Source of the DNA: JBKPFU01 sp046728975
Lineage (GTDB): Bacteria; Actinomycetota; Thermoleophilia; Gaiellales; Gaiellaceae
DNA: 13,026 bases
Assembly (NCBI GenBank): GCA_046728975.1
Contig: JBKPFU010000077.1
Span: 1 to 13,026 of the forward strand
Direction: 5' to 3'
This document shows, one piece after another, positions 5,835-12,731 of the stretch. Under the pieces are notes generated by a model. The model was not told the origin of the DNA. It saw only the letters and a list, made by a program, of their open reading frames with translations, and searched no databases. How positions within the stretch are numbered: the first letter of the stretch is position 1; every line of letters begins with the position of its first letter. Position numbers and translations under genes: made by a program.

Positions 5835-5864
5835 TTGACCGTCCCCCGAGCCGTTGCGAACAAT
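5835..5864 (+). promoter_or_regulatory. Promoter placing transcription start at the dacB start codon
   Basis: TTGACC (5835-5840) and AACAAT (5859-5864) are 18 bases apart and match the sigma-70 consensus at 5 and 4 of 6 positions. Only 6 bases separate the -10 from ATG 5871, so the predicted message is leaderless. This agrees with the absence of a ribosome site and with the signal peptide that begins at that ATG. Confidence 0.52.
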
Positions 5865-5870
5865 GCGGGC

Positions 5871-7082
5871 ATGCCGCGACGCCGGCTGGCCGTCCTCTTC
5901 GTCGCAGCGGTCGCAATCGCGACGTGCGTCTACCCCGCCTCGGCGGCCGACGGCACGCTCGCGAAGCGCCTTGCGCGCGCTCTCGCGGTGCCCCACGTTG
6001 TCCGCGCCAGCTCGGGTGCTCTTGCCTTCGATCTAACGACCGGGACCCCGGTCTTCACCCGCAACGAGGCGCGGTCGCTGGCGCCGGCCTCGAACGAGAA
6101 GCTTCTCGTGTCGTATACCGCTCTCGTCACGCTCGGTCCCGAGTACTTGATCGAAACCGACGTCCTCGGCCGCGGCGAGCTGGTCGGCACGACCTGGCGA
6201 GGCGATCTGATCCTTCAGGGGCACGGCGACCCGACGCTTTCGAGCGCGGATCTTGTTGTGCTCGCACGGCGCGTCCGGGCGGCGGGGATAAGGCTCGTCA
6301 CGGGCGCCGTGTTCGGCGACGAGTCGTACTTCGACGCCCGGCGCACCGTGCCCGGCTGGAAGTCATCGTTTTACGTCAACGAATCGCCGCCGCTGTCCGC
6401 GCTGTCGGTTGACCGCGGGCGGTATGCCGGCCGCGTCGCGGCGAGGCCCGCGCTTGGCGCCGCGCTTTCCTTCCGGCTCGCGCTGCGCCGCGCCGGCGTC
6501 GCCGTTTCGGGCGGCACCGGGATCGGACGTGCCGCTCCTGACGCGCTCCCGCTCGCCGATGTCACGTCGCCGCCGCTTGCCGCGATCATCCGCTTCATGG
6601 ATCGAACCAGCGACAACTTCACCGCCGAGCTGCTGCTCAAGCAGCTTTCCGCCGCCGGCGGCGGAATCGGGACAAGCGCCGGCGGGGCTGTGGTCGTACG
6701 CACCGCCCTCGCTTCGGCCGGCGTCCCTCTTCGCGGCGTCCGCGTCGTCGATGGCTCGGGCCTGTCGCGGCTCGACCGCGTGACCCCGCGGGCACTCGTC
6801 GGCGTGCTCCGCGCCGCATGGGAGAACCCCGAGATCCGTGGGCCCTTCCTCTCCTCACTCGCGATCGCGGGCGTCAACGGGACGCTGGAGGATCGGATGC
6901 GCCGTCCGCCGGCGCGCGGCAACGTCCTCGCCAAGACGGGAACGACCTCGATTGCCTCGGCGCTGTCGGGCTACGTCAAGCGGCGGTTCGTTTTCTCGGT
7001 GATCCAGAACGGCAGACCCGTGTCGACCTGGTGGGCGCGGCGGGCCCAGGACCGGTTCGCGACAGTGCTAGCTGCTCAGTAG
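5871..7082 (+). CDS. dacB: D-alanyl-D-alanine carboxypeptidase/endopeptidase, PBP4 (S13) family
   Basis: With ATG 5871 the protein has 403 residues and starts directly with a signal peptide (MPRRR, then a hydrophobic core to SASA near 25). ATG 5766 would put 35 odd residues in front of it; AGGAGGG lies 12 bases before that ATG, so the longer form is not fully excluded. All three penicillin-binding motifs are present: S74-N-E-K77 with the nucleophile Ser, S247-D-N249, and K355-T-G-T. The long segment between the first two motifs is typical of class C PBP4 enzymes. Family knowledge: the enzyme trims the terminal D-Ala from, or cuts cross-links in, peptidoglycan outside the membrane, and beta-lactams acylate it. 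Its 3' end overlaps convergent ligA by 15 bases. Confidence 0.93.
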   Translation: MPRRRLAVLFVAAVAIATCVYPASAADGTLAKRLARALAVPHVVRASSGALAFDLTTGTPVFTRNEARSLAPASNEKLLVSYTALVTLGPEYLIETDVLGRGELVGTTWRGDLILQGHGDPTLSSADLVVLARRVRAAGIRLVTGAVFGDESYFDARRTVPGWKSSFYVNESPPLSALSVDRGRYAGRVAARPALGAALSFRLALRRAGVAVSGGTGIGRAAPDALPLADVTSPPLAAIIRFMDRTSDNFTAELLLKQLSAAGGGIGTSAGGAVVVRTALASAGVPLRGVRVVDGSGLSRLDRVTPRALVGVLRAAWENPEIRGPFLSSLAIAGVNGTLEDRMRRPPARGNVLAKTGTTSIASALSGYVKRRFVFSVIQNGRPVSTWWARRAQDRFATVLAAQ

Positions 7083-9077
7083 CTTCCTGAGGTCGCTCTC
7101 GTCGAGCACGGGCACGCCTGCGCGGCGCGCCTTCTCGAGCTTCGAGCCGGGGCTCTCGCCGGCGATCACGCCGGTCGTCCGCTTCGAGACCGAGTCCGAG
7201 ACCTTCGCGCCGAGCCCCTCCAGCGCGGCCTTCGCCTGGTCGCGGCTGAGGGCTTCGAGGGTGCCGGTGATCACGTAGGTCGTGCCGGAGAGGGGGCCCT
7301 CGACCGGCTTGTCCTCCTCGCCGACCTGCAGCCGCAGGCCAAGGTCCTTCAGCTCGGCGATCAGCTTCAGGTTCTCCCTGTCCGAGAACCACTCCGCGAT
7401 CGACTCGGCGCGGTCGGGGCCGATTCCGTCGACCTGCTCGATGTCCTCCTGGCTCGCCGCCGCGATCTTTTCGATCGTGCCGAAGTGCCGAGCGAGGCTC
7501 TGCGCGGTGACCCAGCCGACATCGGGAATGTTGAGCCCGAAGAGGACGCGGCTGAAAGGGACTCGCTTCGACGCTTCGATCGCGGCGACGACATTCGACG
7601 CCGACTTCTCCTGGAAACCGTCGAGCTCGAGTAGCTGCTCCTTCGTCAGCCGGTAGAGGGCCGGGATCGAGCGCACGATGCCGAGCTCCCAGAGGCGACG
7701 CACGAGCTGCTCGCCGACGCCTTCGATGTCCGCGGCCGCCTGCACCCAGTTGATCAGCGACTCCAGGCCGCGCGAAGGGCAGGCCCTGTTCGGGCAGCGG
7801 TGCATCGCCTCGCCCTCGGGCTTGACGATATTTGTCCCGCAAAGCGGGCACTTTTTCGGCATCTTGAACGGCTTCGTCCCACGCGCGTGCGGCAGCACCG
7901 GGCCGACGACCTGCGGAATCACATCTCCGGCGCGCTGGACGATCACCGTGTCGCCCTCACGGATGTCCTTGCGGTTGATGTCGTCCTCGTTGTGAAGGGT
8001 CGCGCGCGAGACGGTGACGCCGCCGACTTCGACCGGCTCGAGCATCGCCCAGGGGTTCAACGCGCCGGTCCGCCCCACCCGGATCGCGATCTTGAGCAGC
8101 TTGGTCTGCGCCGTCATCGGCGCCCACTTGAAGGCGCGCGCCCAGCGCGGACGCTCGTGCAGCGTTCCGAGGATCCGCTGCTGCTCGAGCGAGTCGACCT
8201 TGATCACGACGCCGTCGATCTCGTAGTCGAGCTCCGTGCGACGGCTCTCCCACTCGGCGCACGCTTCCGCGACCTCCTCGATCGACGCGAGCCGCTGCGC
8301 GAATGGATTCGCGCGGAACCCGTGCTCCCGCAGCCACTCGAGCGTCTCCCAGTGCGTGGCGAGATCGAGCCCCTCGCAGGCGCCGAGCCCGTAGACCCAG
8401 ATCGACAGCTCGCGCTCGGCCGTAATGTTCGGGTTCAGCTGACGAAGCGATCCCGCTGCCGCGTTCCTCGGGTTCGGCGCAGTCTTCTTGCCCTCAGACG
8501 CGAGCCGCTCGTTCAGCCGATTGAACGCCGAGATCGGCAGGTAGACCTCGCCACGCACCTCCAGCACGGGCAGCGGCGTGTCCTCGTTCGCCCGCATGGT
8601 CAGCGGGATCGACTTGATCGTGCGGAGGTTCGGCGTGACCTCCTCGCCCTGGTACCCGTCCCCGCGCGTCGCGCCGCGGACGAACCGGCCGTTCTCGTAC
8701 GTGAGCGAGACGGCCGATCCGTCGATTTTCGGCTCGAGCACGTAACCGATGGACTCGTCGGAATCCAGACGCCTGCGTAGGTCCTCTGCCCACTTCTGCA
8801 ACGACTCGCCGTCGGTGACCTTGTCCAGCGATCCCATCGGCTGCAGATGCCGAACCTTCGTGAACTTCTCCGACGGTGGCGCTCCGACGCGCTGCGTCGG
8901 CGAATCCGGCGTGACGAGCTCGGGGTGCTCATCCTCGAGCGCCCGCAGCTCGTCGTAGAGGCGGTCGTACTCGGCGTCGGAGACCTCCGGATCGTCCAGC
9001 ACGTGGTAGCGGTAGCTGTGATGGTTCAGGAGCTCGCGCAGCTCGGCGGCGCGGGCTTCCACCGTTGTCGCTGCCAT
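7068..9077 (-). CDS. ligA: NAD-dependent DNA ligase LigA
   Basis: This 669-residue protein, a normal length for the family, seals nicks in DNA using NAD+ in replication and repair. Domains in order: Ia and adenylation (1-320) with the adenylated lysine K117 in the KIDG motif; OB fold (about 325-405) containing RVGRTG; Cys4 zinc finger C410, C413, C428, C433; helix-hairpin-helix region (about 445-585); C-terminal BRCT (about 592-669). The start ATG 9077 gives the usual LigA N-terminus; an upstream in-frame ATG at 9110 would add 11 residues and reach into the divergent promoter. No ribosome site precedes ATG 9077, and TAGCAT lies 7 bases upstream, so the message may be leaderless. The expected SLDNAF-like motif reads SLDKVT here. 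The 3' end overlaps dacB. Confidence 0.98.
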   Translation of the reverse strand: MAATTVEARAAELRELLNHHSYRYHVLDDPEVSDAEYDRLYDELRALEDEHPELVTPDSPTQRVGAPPSEKFTKVRHLQPMGSLDKVTDGESLQKWAEDLRRRLDSDESIGYVLEPKIDGSAVSLTYENGRFVRGATRGDGYQGEEVTPNLRTIKSIPLTMRANEDTPLPVLEVRGEVYLPISAFNRLNERLASEGKKTAPNPRNAAAGSLRQLNPNITAERELSIWVYGLGACEGLDLATHWETLEWLREHGFRANPFAQRLASIEEVAEACAEWESRRTELDYEIDGVVIKVDSLEQQRILGTLHERPRWARAFKWAPMTAQTKLLKIAIRVGRTGALNPWAMLEPVEVGGVTVSRATLHNEDDINRKDIREGDTVIVQRAGDVIPQVVGPVLPHARGTKPFKMPKKCPLCGTNIVKPEGEAMHRCPNRACPSRGLESLINWVQAAADIEGVGEQLVRRLWELGIVRSIPALYRLTKEQLLELDGFQEKSASNVVAAIEASKRVPFSRVLFGLNIPDVGWVTAQSLARHFGTIEKIAAASQEDIEQVDGIGPDRAESIAEWFSDRENLKLIAELKDLGLRLQVGEEDKPVEGPLSGTTYVITGTLEALSRDQAKAALEGLGAKVSDSVSKRTTGVIAGESPGSKLEKARRAGVPVLDESDLRKLLSS

Positions 9078-9105
9078 TGAGCTGATGCTAGCGACGGCGT
9101 ACGCT
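9077..9105 (+). promoter_or_regulatory. Promoter of the six-Cys secreted protein, overlapping the ligA start
   Basis: TTGAGC (9077-9082) and TACGCT (9100-9105) are exactly 17 bases apart, and GTG 9113 falls where transcription should begin (7 bases between). The -35 shares a base with the ligA start codon. On the other strand TAGCAT (9085-9090) lies inside the spacer and 7 bases before the ligA ATG, so the two start signals interleave within 35 bases. The ligA -35 is not recognisable. Confidence 0.42.
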
Positions 9106-9112
9106 TCCACCC

Positions 9113-9523
9113 GTGGGGCGCTTCTTGGTTCTCGGGGCGGCGCTCGCGCTCGCCCTTCCGGCCGCGGCAGCCTCCGAACGCTCGGCCCTCTACTTCTTCC
9201 GTACGCCGACCTCGAACATCGGCTGTGTCTACGGCGGCGCCTACCTGCGCTGCGACGTCCGCGGCGGGATCAAGCCTCTTCCTCCCCGCGACCCGAATTG
9301 CATGCTCGACTGGGCCGGCGGCTACACGCTCTCCGCGCGCGGCCGGGCGGAGGTGCTTTGCGCCGGGGACACGGCGCTGAACAGGTCAAGGAACGTCCTC
9401 CGCTACGGCCGGACTTGGCGTCGAGGCGCGTTCAGGTGCCTGTCGCGACGGATCGGCCTTCGGTGCAGAAATGCGAGCGGCCGCGGTTTCTTCCTCTCGC
9501 GCCAGCGCTCGTACCGGTTCTAG
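9113..9523 (+). CDS. Small secreted six-cysteine protein, DUF6636-like
   Basis: This 136-residue protein starts at GTG 9113; no ribosome site is present, but a promoter at leaderless distance is. Residues 1-20 are a signal peptide (LVLGAALALALPAAAA). The mature part has six Cys (38, 47, 63, 83, 109, 117), an even number that fits three disulfides in an exported protein. The pattern FFRTPTSNIGCVY, YLRCDV, VLCAGDT, LRYGRTW and GFFLSR resembles the actinobacterial DUF6636 family, whose function is unknown. It is divergent from ligA, from which only 35 bases separate it. No function can be assigned. Confidence 0.77.
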   Translation: MGRFLVLGAALALALPAAAASERSALYFFRTPTSNIGCVYGGAYLRCDVRGGIKPLPPRDPNCMLDWAGGYTLSARGRAEVLCAGDTALNRSRNVLRYGRTWRRGAFRCLSRRIGLRCRNASGRGFFLSRQRSYRF

Positions 9524-9693
9524 CAGGGTTTGGCGGAATTCGGCTCGTCGCCGGGGCGCGATGGGCGGTGCGAGAAAAGCACGAACCGGCTGGGTGAGTT
9601 CGTTACGTCAAGCAAGCGTAGGCTGTGACCGAGGACGCCGCCTCGCGCCGTTCCAGCGCGTTCCGGCGGCTCAGCGCGTATCGCCAAGCCCTG

Positions 9694-10410
9694 CTAATAC
9701 TGGACCTCGACGAGGTAGAGGCCCCAGGGCGGCGCGGTCGTGCCCGCCTCCGATCGCGGCCGGCCACCAAGGAGGCTCTCGATTCGCTCCGGCGGCAACT
9801 CGACCATCGTCCCGACGAGGGTTCGCACCATATGGCGGAGGAAGCTGTCGGCGGTGATCTCGAACTCGAGCGCCTCACCGCGGCGGTGCCACGCCGCCGA
9901 TGTGACGGTGCGGGTGAATACTTCGTGCTCCGTCTCGGCCGGCGTGAACGCGCGGAAGTCGTTCTGCCCGCGCAGCAGGTCGGCCGACTCGGCCAGCGCC
10001 TCCTCGTCGATCGGCCGCGGAAACCACCAGGCGCGGCGAGCCTCGAAGGGCGACGGCGCGCGTCGGCGGTAGACGCGATAGCGATAGGTGCGCGCGCGGG
10101 CGGAGTGACGGGCGTGGAAATCGGGCTCTGCCGCTTCGACGGCAATCACCGCCACGTCGTCGGGGAGCGCGGCGTTCAGCGCCTCGGCCGCGCGCCCTAC
10201 CGGCGGTCCCTCGTGGACTTCGACCGAGGCAACCTGCGCGAGCGCGTGGACTCCGGTGTCGGTACGCCCCGCCACGGCCAGGCTCTCCCAGCGTGGGCAA
10301 ACGGTGTCGAGCGCGGCTCGCACGGTGCCCTCCACTGTCCGCTGGCCGGGCTGGGCCGCCCAGCCGCGAAAAGCGGTGCCGTCGTACTCCAGCGTTAGCT
10401 TCAGACGCAC
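9694..10410 (-). CDS. truA: tRNA pseudouridine(38-40) synthase TruA
   Basis: This 238-residue protein converts uridines 38-40 of the tRNA anticodon stem-loop to pseudouridine in the cytoplasm. The catalytic Asp is D51 in AGRTDTGVHA. Other family signatures are LEYDGTAFRGWAAQP (7-21), HARHSARARTYRYR (98-111) and SFLRHMVRTLVG (188-199). The start is GTG 10410, with no strong ribosome site. A promoter at 10431-10459 and a hairpin at 10410-10427 lie just upstream. In many bacteria truA directly follows rplQ; here two genes intervene. Between its stop and the gene ending at 9523, about 170 bases hold nothing I can name. Confidence 0.96.
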   Translation of the reverse strand: MRLKLTLEYDGTAFRGWAAQPGQRTVEGTVRAALDTVCPRWESLAVAGRTDTGVHALAQVASVEVHEGPPVGRAAEALNAALPDDVAVIAVEAAEPDFHARHSARARTYRYRVYRRRAPSPFEARRAWWFPRPIDEEALAESADLLRGQNDFRAFTPAETEHEVFTRTVTSAAWHRRGEALEFEITADSFLRHMVRTLVGTMVELPPERIESLLGGRPRSEAGTTAPPWGLYLVEVQY

Positions 10411-10427
10411 GTCAGGGCATCCTGACG
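10410..10427. promoter_or_regulatory. Palindrome at the truA start
   Basis: CGTCAGGGCATCCTGACG has 7-base arms around GCAT and includes the first base of the truA GTG. In the truA message it would form a hairpin right before the start codon, or a site for a dimeric regulator in DNA. Confidence 0.45.
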
Positions 10428-10430
10428 CCT

Positions 10431-10459
10431 GTTGTAAGGTGTGTTTTACGCTCTATCAA
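10431..10459 (-). promoter_or_regulatory. Promoter of truA
   Basis: On the minus strand TTGATA (10454-10459, 5 of 6 consensus) and TACAAC (10431-10436, 4 of 6) are 17 bases apart. This is one of the best sigma-70-like pairs in the window. Transcription would begin near 10424, about 14 bases before the GTG. The -35 overlaps one arm of the palindrome at 10455-10472. Confidence 0.55.
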
Positions 10460-10472
10460 CTTGCGAGTTGAT
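10455..10472. promoter_or_regulatory. Perfect 18-base palindrome, candidate operator
   Basis: ATCAACTTGCGAGTTGAT has 7-base perfect arms around TGCG. It covers the -35 of truA on one strand and lies directly in front of the extended -10 of the VIT1-like gene on the other. Size and placement fit a site for a dimeric helix-turn-helix repressor, for example of MarR type. The regulator is unknown. Confidence 0.55.
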
Positions 10473-10481
10473 TGATATACT
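10473..10481 (+). promoter_or_regulatory. Extended -10 promoter of the VIT1-like gene
   Basis: TGATATACT combines the TGN extension with TATACT (5 of 6 consensus), 6 bases before GTG 10488. No good -35 is present, as expected for extended -10 promoters. The predicted message is leaderless. Confidence 0.55.
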
Positions 10482-10487
10482 CTACTC

Positions 10488-10964
10488 GTGACCGACCGCA
10501 ACCGGTTCCTGCTTCAGCGCGTTCAGCCGGCACTCACGGGATTGATCGACGGCTCGCTCTCCACGATCGCGCCGATCTTCTCGGTCGCCTTGTACACGCA
10601 TGAACCTCATGTGGCCTTCATCGCGGGGACGGCCACGGCGATCGCGGCCGGCATCTCGATGGCCTACTCGGAAGGGCTCTCAGACACAGGCGAGTTCACA
10701 GGGCGGGGGAACCCGGTCGCGCGCGGAGCGATCACCGGCGTCGGCACGTTCCTGGGCGGGATTTTGCACACCCTCCCCTTCCTGATCCCGCATTACGAGG
10801 CGGCGATCATCTTGGCGGCCGTTGTCGTCGCGTTCGAGCTCGTCACGCTCGCCTGGCTACGGTGGAGGTTCTTCGAGACGAGCTTCGTCGGCTCGCTCGG
10901 CTACGTCACGCTCGCCGGGCTGGTGATCGTCGGCGTGAGCGCCGGCCTCGGCATCAGCGGCTAG
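10488..10964 (+). CDS. VIT1/MbfA-type membrane protein, putative iron or manganese transporter
   Basis: This 158-residue protein has about four to five hydrophobic segments (about 15-35, 42-60, 78-101, 104-126, 135-157). The stretch GLIDGSLSTIAPIFSVAL (18-35) and SMAYSEGLSDTGE (57-69) resemble the metal-binding first and second helices of the VIT1/CCC1 family, especially the membrane half of MbfA; candidate ligands are D21, M58, E62 and E69. Known family members move Fe2+ or Mn2+ out of the cytoplasm. MbfA normally has an N-terminal ferritin-like domain, which is absent here. It starts at GTG 10488 without a ribosome site. A palindromic operator candidate lies just upstream, so control by metal or stress is plausible. 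Its stop codon shares CTAG with the convergent nfeD-like gene. Confidence 0.8.
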   Translation: MTDRNRFLLQRVQPALTGLIDGSLSTIAPIFSVALYTHEPHVAFIAGTATAIAAGISMAYSEGLSDTGEFTGRGNPVARGAITGVGTFLGGILHTLPFLIPHYEAAIILAAVVVAFELVTLAWLRWRFFETSFVGSLGYVTLAGLVIVGVSAGLGISG

Positions 10965-11275
10965 TCCACCCGTAGCGTGAGGCCCTCGACGCCGCGGACG
11001 ACGACCTCGTCGCCAGGATCCGCGCCGTTGCTCGACCGCGCCGCCCAGAGCTCGCCGGCGATCCGAACGTGCCCGTCCGGATGGCAGGGGCTCACAACGA
11101 CTGCCGTCTCTCCGATCAACGCTTCGGCTCCCGTGACCGCTCGCCGCCGCCGCGACCAGTGCATCAGAACGAGGCTCTCGGTGACGTCGAGCAGACCGCC
11201 GACGACCACCGCCACCAGGCCCCACGGCCACGGCACGATGAAGACAGCGAGCAGGATGCCTCCGAGGAGGAGCAT
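10961..11275 (-). CDS. NfeD-like membrane protein with OB-fold domain
   Basis: This 104-residue protein has one or two hydrophobic N-terminal segments (about 2-37), then an RRRR turn and a C-terminal OB-fold domain (47-104). The OB part shows the usual NfeD signs: LIGETAVV, PDGHVRIAGELWAA, GDEVVV and GLTLRV. NfeD proteins commonly pair with stomatin/SPFH or ClpP-class membrane proteins, but no such partner is visible here, so the role is open. It begins 12 bases after the rplQ stop, which suggests cotranscription with the ribosomal operon. No ribosome site is seen, so it may depend on coupling to rplQ translation. Confidence 0.83.
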   Translation of the reverse strand: MLLLGGILLAVFIVPWPWGLVAVVVGGLLDVTESLVLMHWSRRRRAVTGAEALIGETAVVVSPCHPDGHVRIAGELWAARSSNGADPGDEVVVRGVEGLTLRVD

Positions 11276-11287
11276 CCGTGTTGAGGT

Positions 11288-11728
11288 CTAGGCGGGCGTG
11301 GCGGGTGCGCCCGTTTCCTGCTCCTCTTCGACCTCTGCCGGGCGGGCGATCCGGACGGGACGCTCCGGAGGGACGTAGTCCACGAGCTCCAGATACGCCA
11401 TCTCGGCAGCGTCGCCGAAGCGCGGCCCGATCTTGACGATCCGCGAGTAGCCTCCGTCGCGATCGGCGAAGCGCGGCCCAACCTCGCTGAAGAGCTTGTG
11501 GACGACGTCCTGGGAGCGCAGGACCTTCAGCGCCTGCCGTCGGGCGTGCACATCGCCGCGCCGTGCCAGCGTGATCATCTGCTCGGCGACGGGCCGGACC
11601 TCCTTTGCCTTCGCAACCGTTGTCTTGATACGCCCGTGCTCGATGAGCGCGCCGGCCAGGTTCGAATAGAGCGCCTTACGGTGCGAGGCGTCTCGACCGA
11701 GCTTCCGACCTGACCGGCGGTGGCGCAT
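11288..11728 (-). CDS. rplQ: 50S ribosomal protein L17
   Basis: This 146-residue protein of the large subunit starts at ATG 11728. The core (1-116) has the typical L17 N-terminus MRHRRSGRKLGRDASHRKAL, then LAGALIEHGRIKTTVAKAKEVRP. The last 27 residues form an extra acidic and Pro/Ala-rich tail (EVEEEQETGAPATPA). Its ATG follows the rpoA TAA by 2 bases, so translation is probably coupled. The rpoA-rplQ order is the standard one in bacteria. Confidence 0.98.
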   Translation of the reverse strand: MRHRRSGRKLGRDASHRKALYSNLAGALIEHGRIKTTVAKAKEVRPVAEQMITLARRGDVHARRQALKVLRSQDVVHKLFSEVGPRFADRDGGYSRIVKIGPRFGDAAEMAYLELVDYVPPERPVRIARPAEVEEEQETGAPATPA

Positions 11729-11730
11729 CC

Positions 11731-12711
11731 TTAGACCGCGGCCCCGGCCTCGTCGCCGCGGAGCGTCAGCCCGTGGGCGCCGAGGGTCTCCTTGACCTCC
11801 TCGATCGACTTCTTGCCGAAGTTCGGGATCGCGGCGAGCTCGTTCTCCGTCTTCGTGACGAGATCGCCGATCGTCTCGATGCCAACCCGCTTCAGGCAGT
11901 TGTAGGAGCGGACGCCGAGCTCGAGCTCCTCGATCGGGAAGTTCTCCATCCCGTGCGCGAGCGCAGGCTCCGCCTGCTCCTGCGCGGCCGCCTCGCCGAA
12001 GCCCTCGATCCGGTCGAGATCGGTGAAGATCGCGAGCTGGCGGATGAGGATCTCGGACGCCTGGCCAATCGCATCGCGGGGATCGATCGAACCGTCGGTC
12101 GTGACGTCGAGGATCAGCTTGTCGTAGTCGGTGCGCTGGCCGACGCGGGCCGCCTCGACGTCGTACGACACCCGCCGCACAGGGGAGAAGATGGAGTCGA
12201 CCGGGATGACGCCGATCGTATGCTCGGGCCCACGGTTGAGCTCGGCCGGCACGTAGCCCCGGCCGCGGCCGATCGTCAGCGTGACCTCGAGCTTCCCCTT
12301 CTCCGACAGGTTCGCGATTTCGAGATCGGGGTTGAGGATCTCGAGCTCGGCGGGCGCCTCGATGTCGCCCGCGGTGACGGCGCCGGCGCCGCGCTTGTTC
12401 AGGCGCACCTCGATCTCCGGCGATTCGCCGTGCAGCCGGCAGATCAGGCTCTTGAAGTTCAGGAGGATGTCGGTCACGTCCTCGCGAACGCCCGGAAGCG
12501 TCGTGAACTCGTGCGCGACGCCCTCGATCTTCACCGAGGTGACGGCTGCGCCCTCGAGCGACGAGAGCAGCACACGGCGCAGCGAGTTCCCGAAGGTGTA
12601 ACCGAAGCCGCGATCGAGCGGCTCGATCTGGAAGATCCCGCGGTTCTCGTCGATCTCCTCGTGGACGATCTTCGGAACCTGGAATTCCATCGTGCTGGTG
12701 CGTGTTGCCAT
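11731..12711 (-). CDS. rpoA: DNA-directed RNA polymerase subunit alpha
   Basis: With ATG 12711 the protein has 326 residues, a normal length. It nucleates assembly of RNA polymerase. The N-terminal domain (about 10-235) shows GFGYTFGNSLRRVLLSS (35-51) and the DVTTDGSIDP loop (202-211). A linker rich in Ala/Glu (240-255) leads to the C-terminal domain (256-315) with LGVRSYNCLKRVGIETIGDL; R268 corresponds to the UP-element-contacting Arg265 of E. coli. AAAGGA lies 5 bases before the start. An open frame continues upstream for 45 codons but runs through the end of rpsD, so the longer start is wrong. Confidence 0.98.
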   Translation of the reverse strand: MATRTSTMEFQVPKIVHEEIDENRGIFQIEPLDRGFGYTFGNSLRRVLLSSLEGAAVTSVKIEGVAHEFTTLPGVREDVTDILLNFKSLICRLHGESPEIEVRLNKRGAGAVTAGDIEAPAELEILNPDLEIANLSEKGKLEVTLTIGRGRGYVPAELNRGPEHTIGVIPVDSIFSPVRRVSYDVEAARVGQRTDYDKLILDVTTDGSIDPRDAIGQASEILIRQLAIFTDLDRIEGFGEAAAQEQAEPALAHGMENFPIEELELGVRSYNCLKRVGIETIGDLVTKTENELAAIPNFGKKSIEEVKETLGAHGLTLRGDEAGAAV

Positions 12712-12731
12712 TGCGTCCTTTCGTTCTTTCG

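Noticed and set aside
7800..8780. 326-codon open frame opposite ligA
   Set aside because: Antisense shadow; the ligA strand has conserved motifs throughout.
9524..9693. Possible terminator or small RNA between the six-Cys gene and truA
   Set aside because: Only a 5-base stem (9630-9645) was found, and no promoter or conserved RNA pattern is visible.
9625..10398. 257-codon open frame opposite truA
   Set aside because: Antisense shadow of truA with no recognisable domain.
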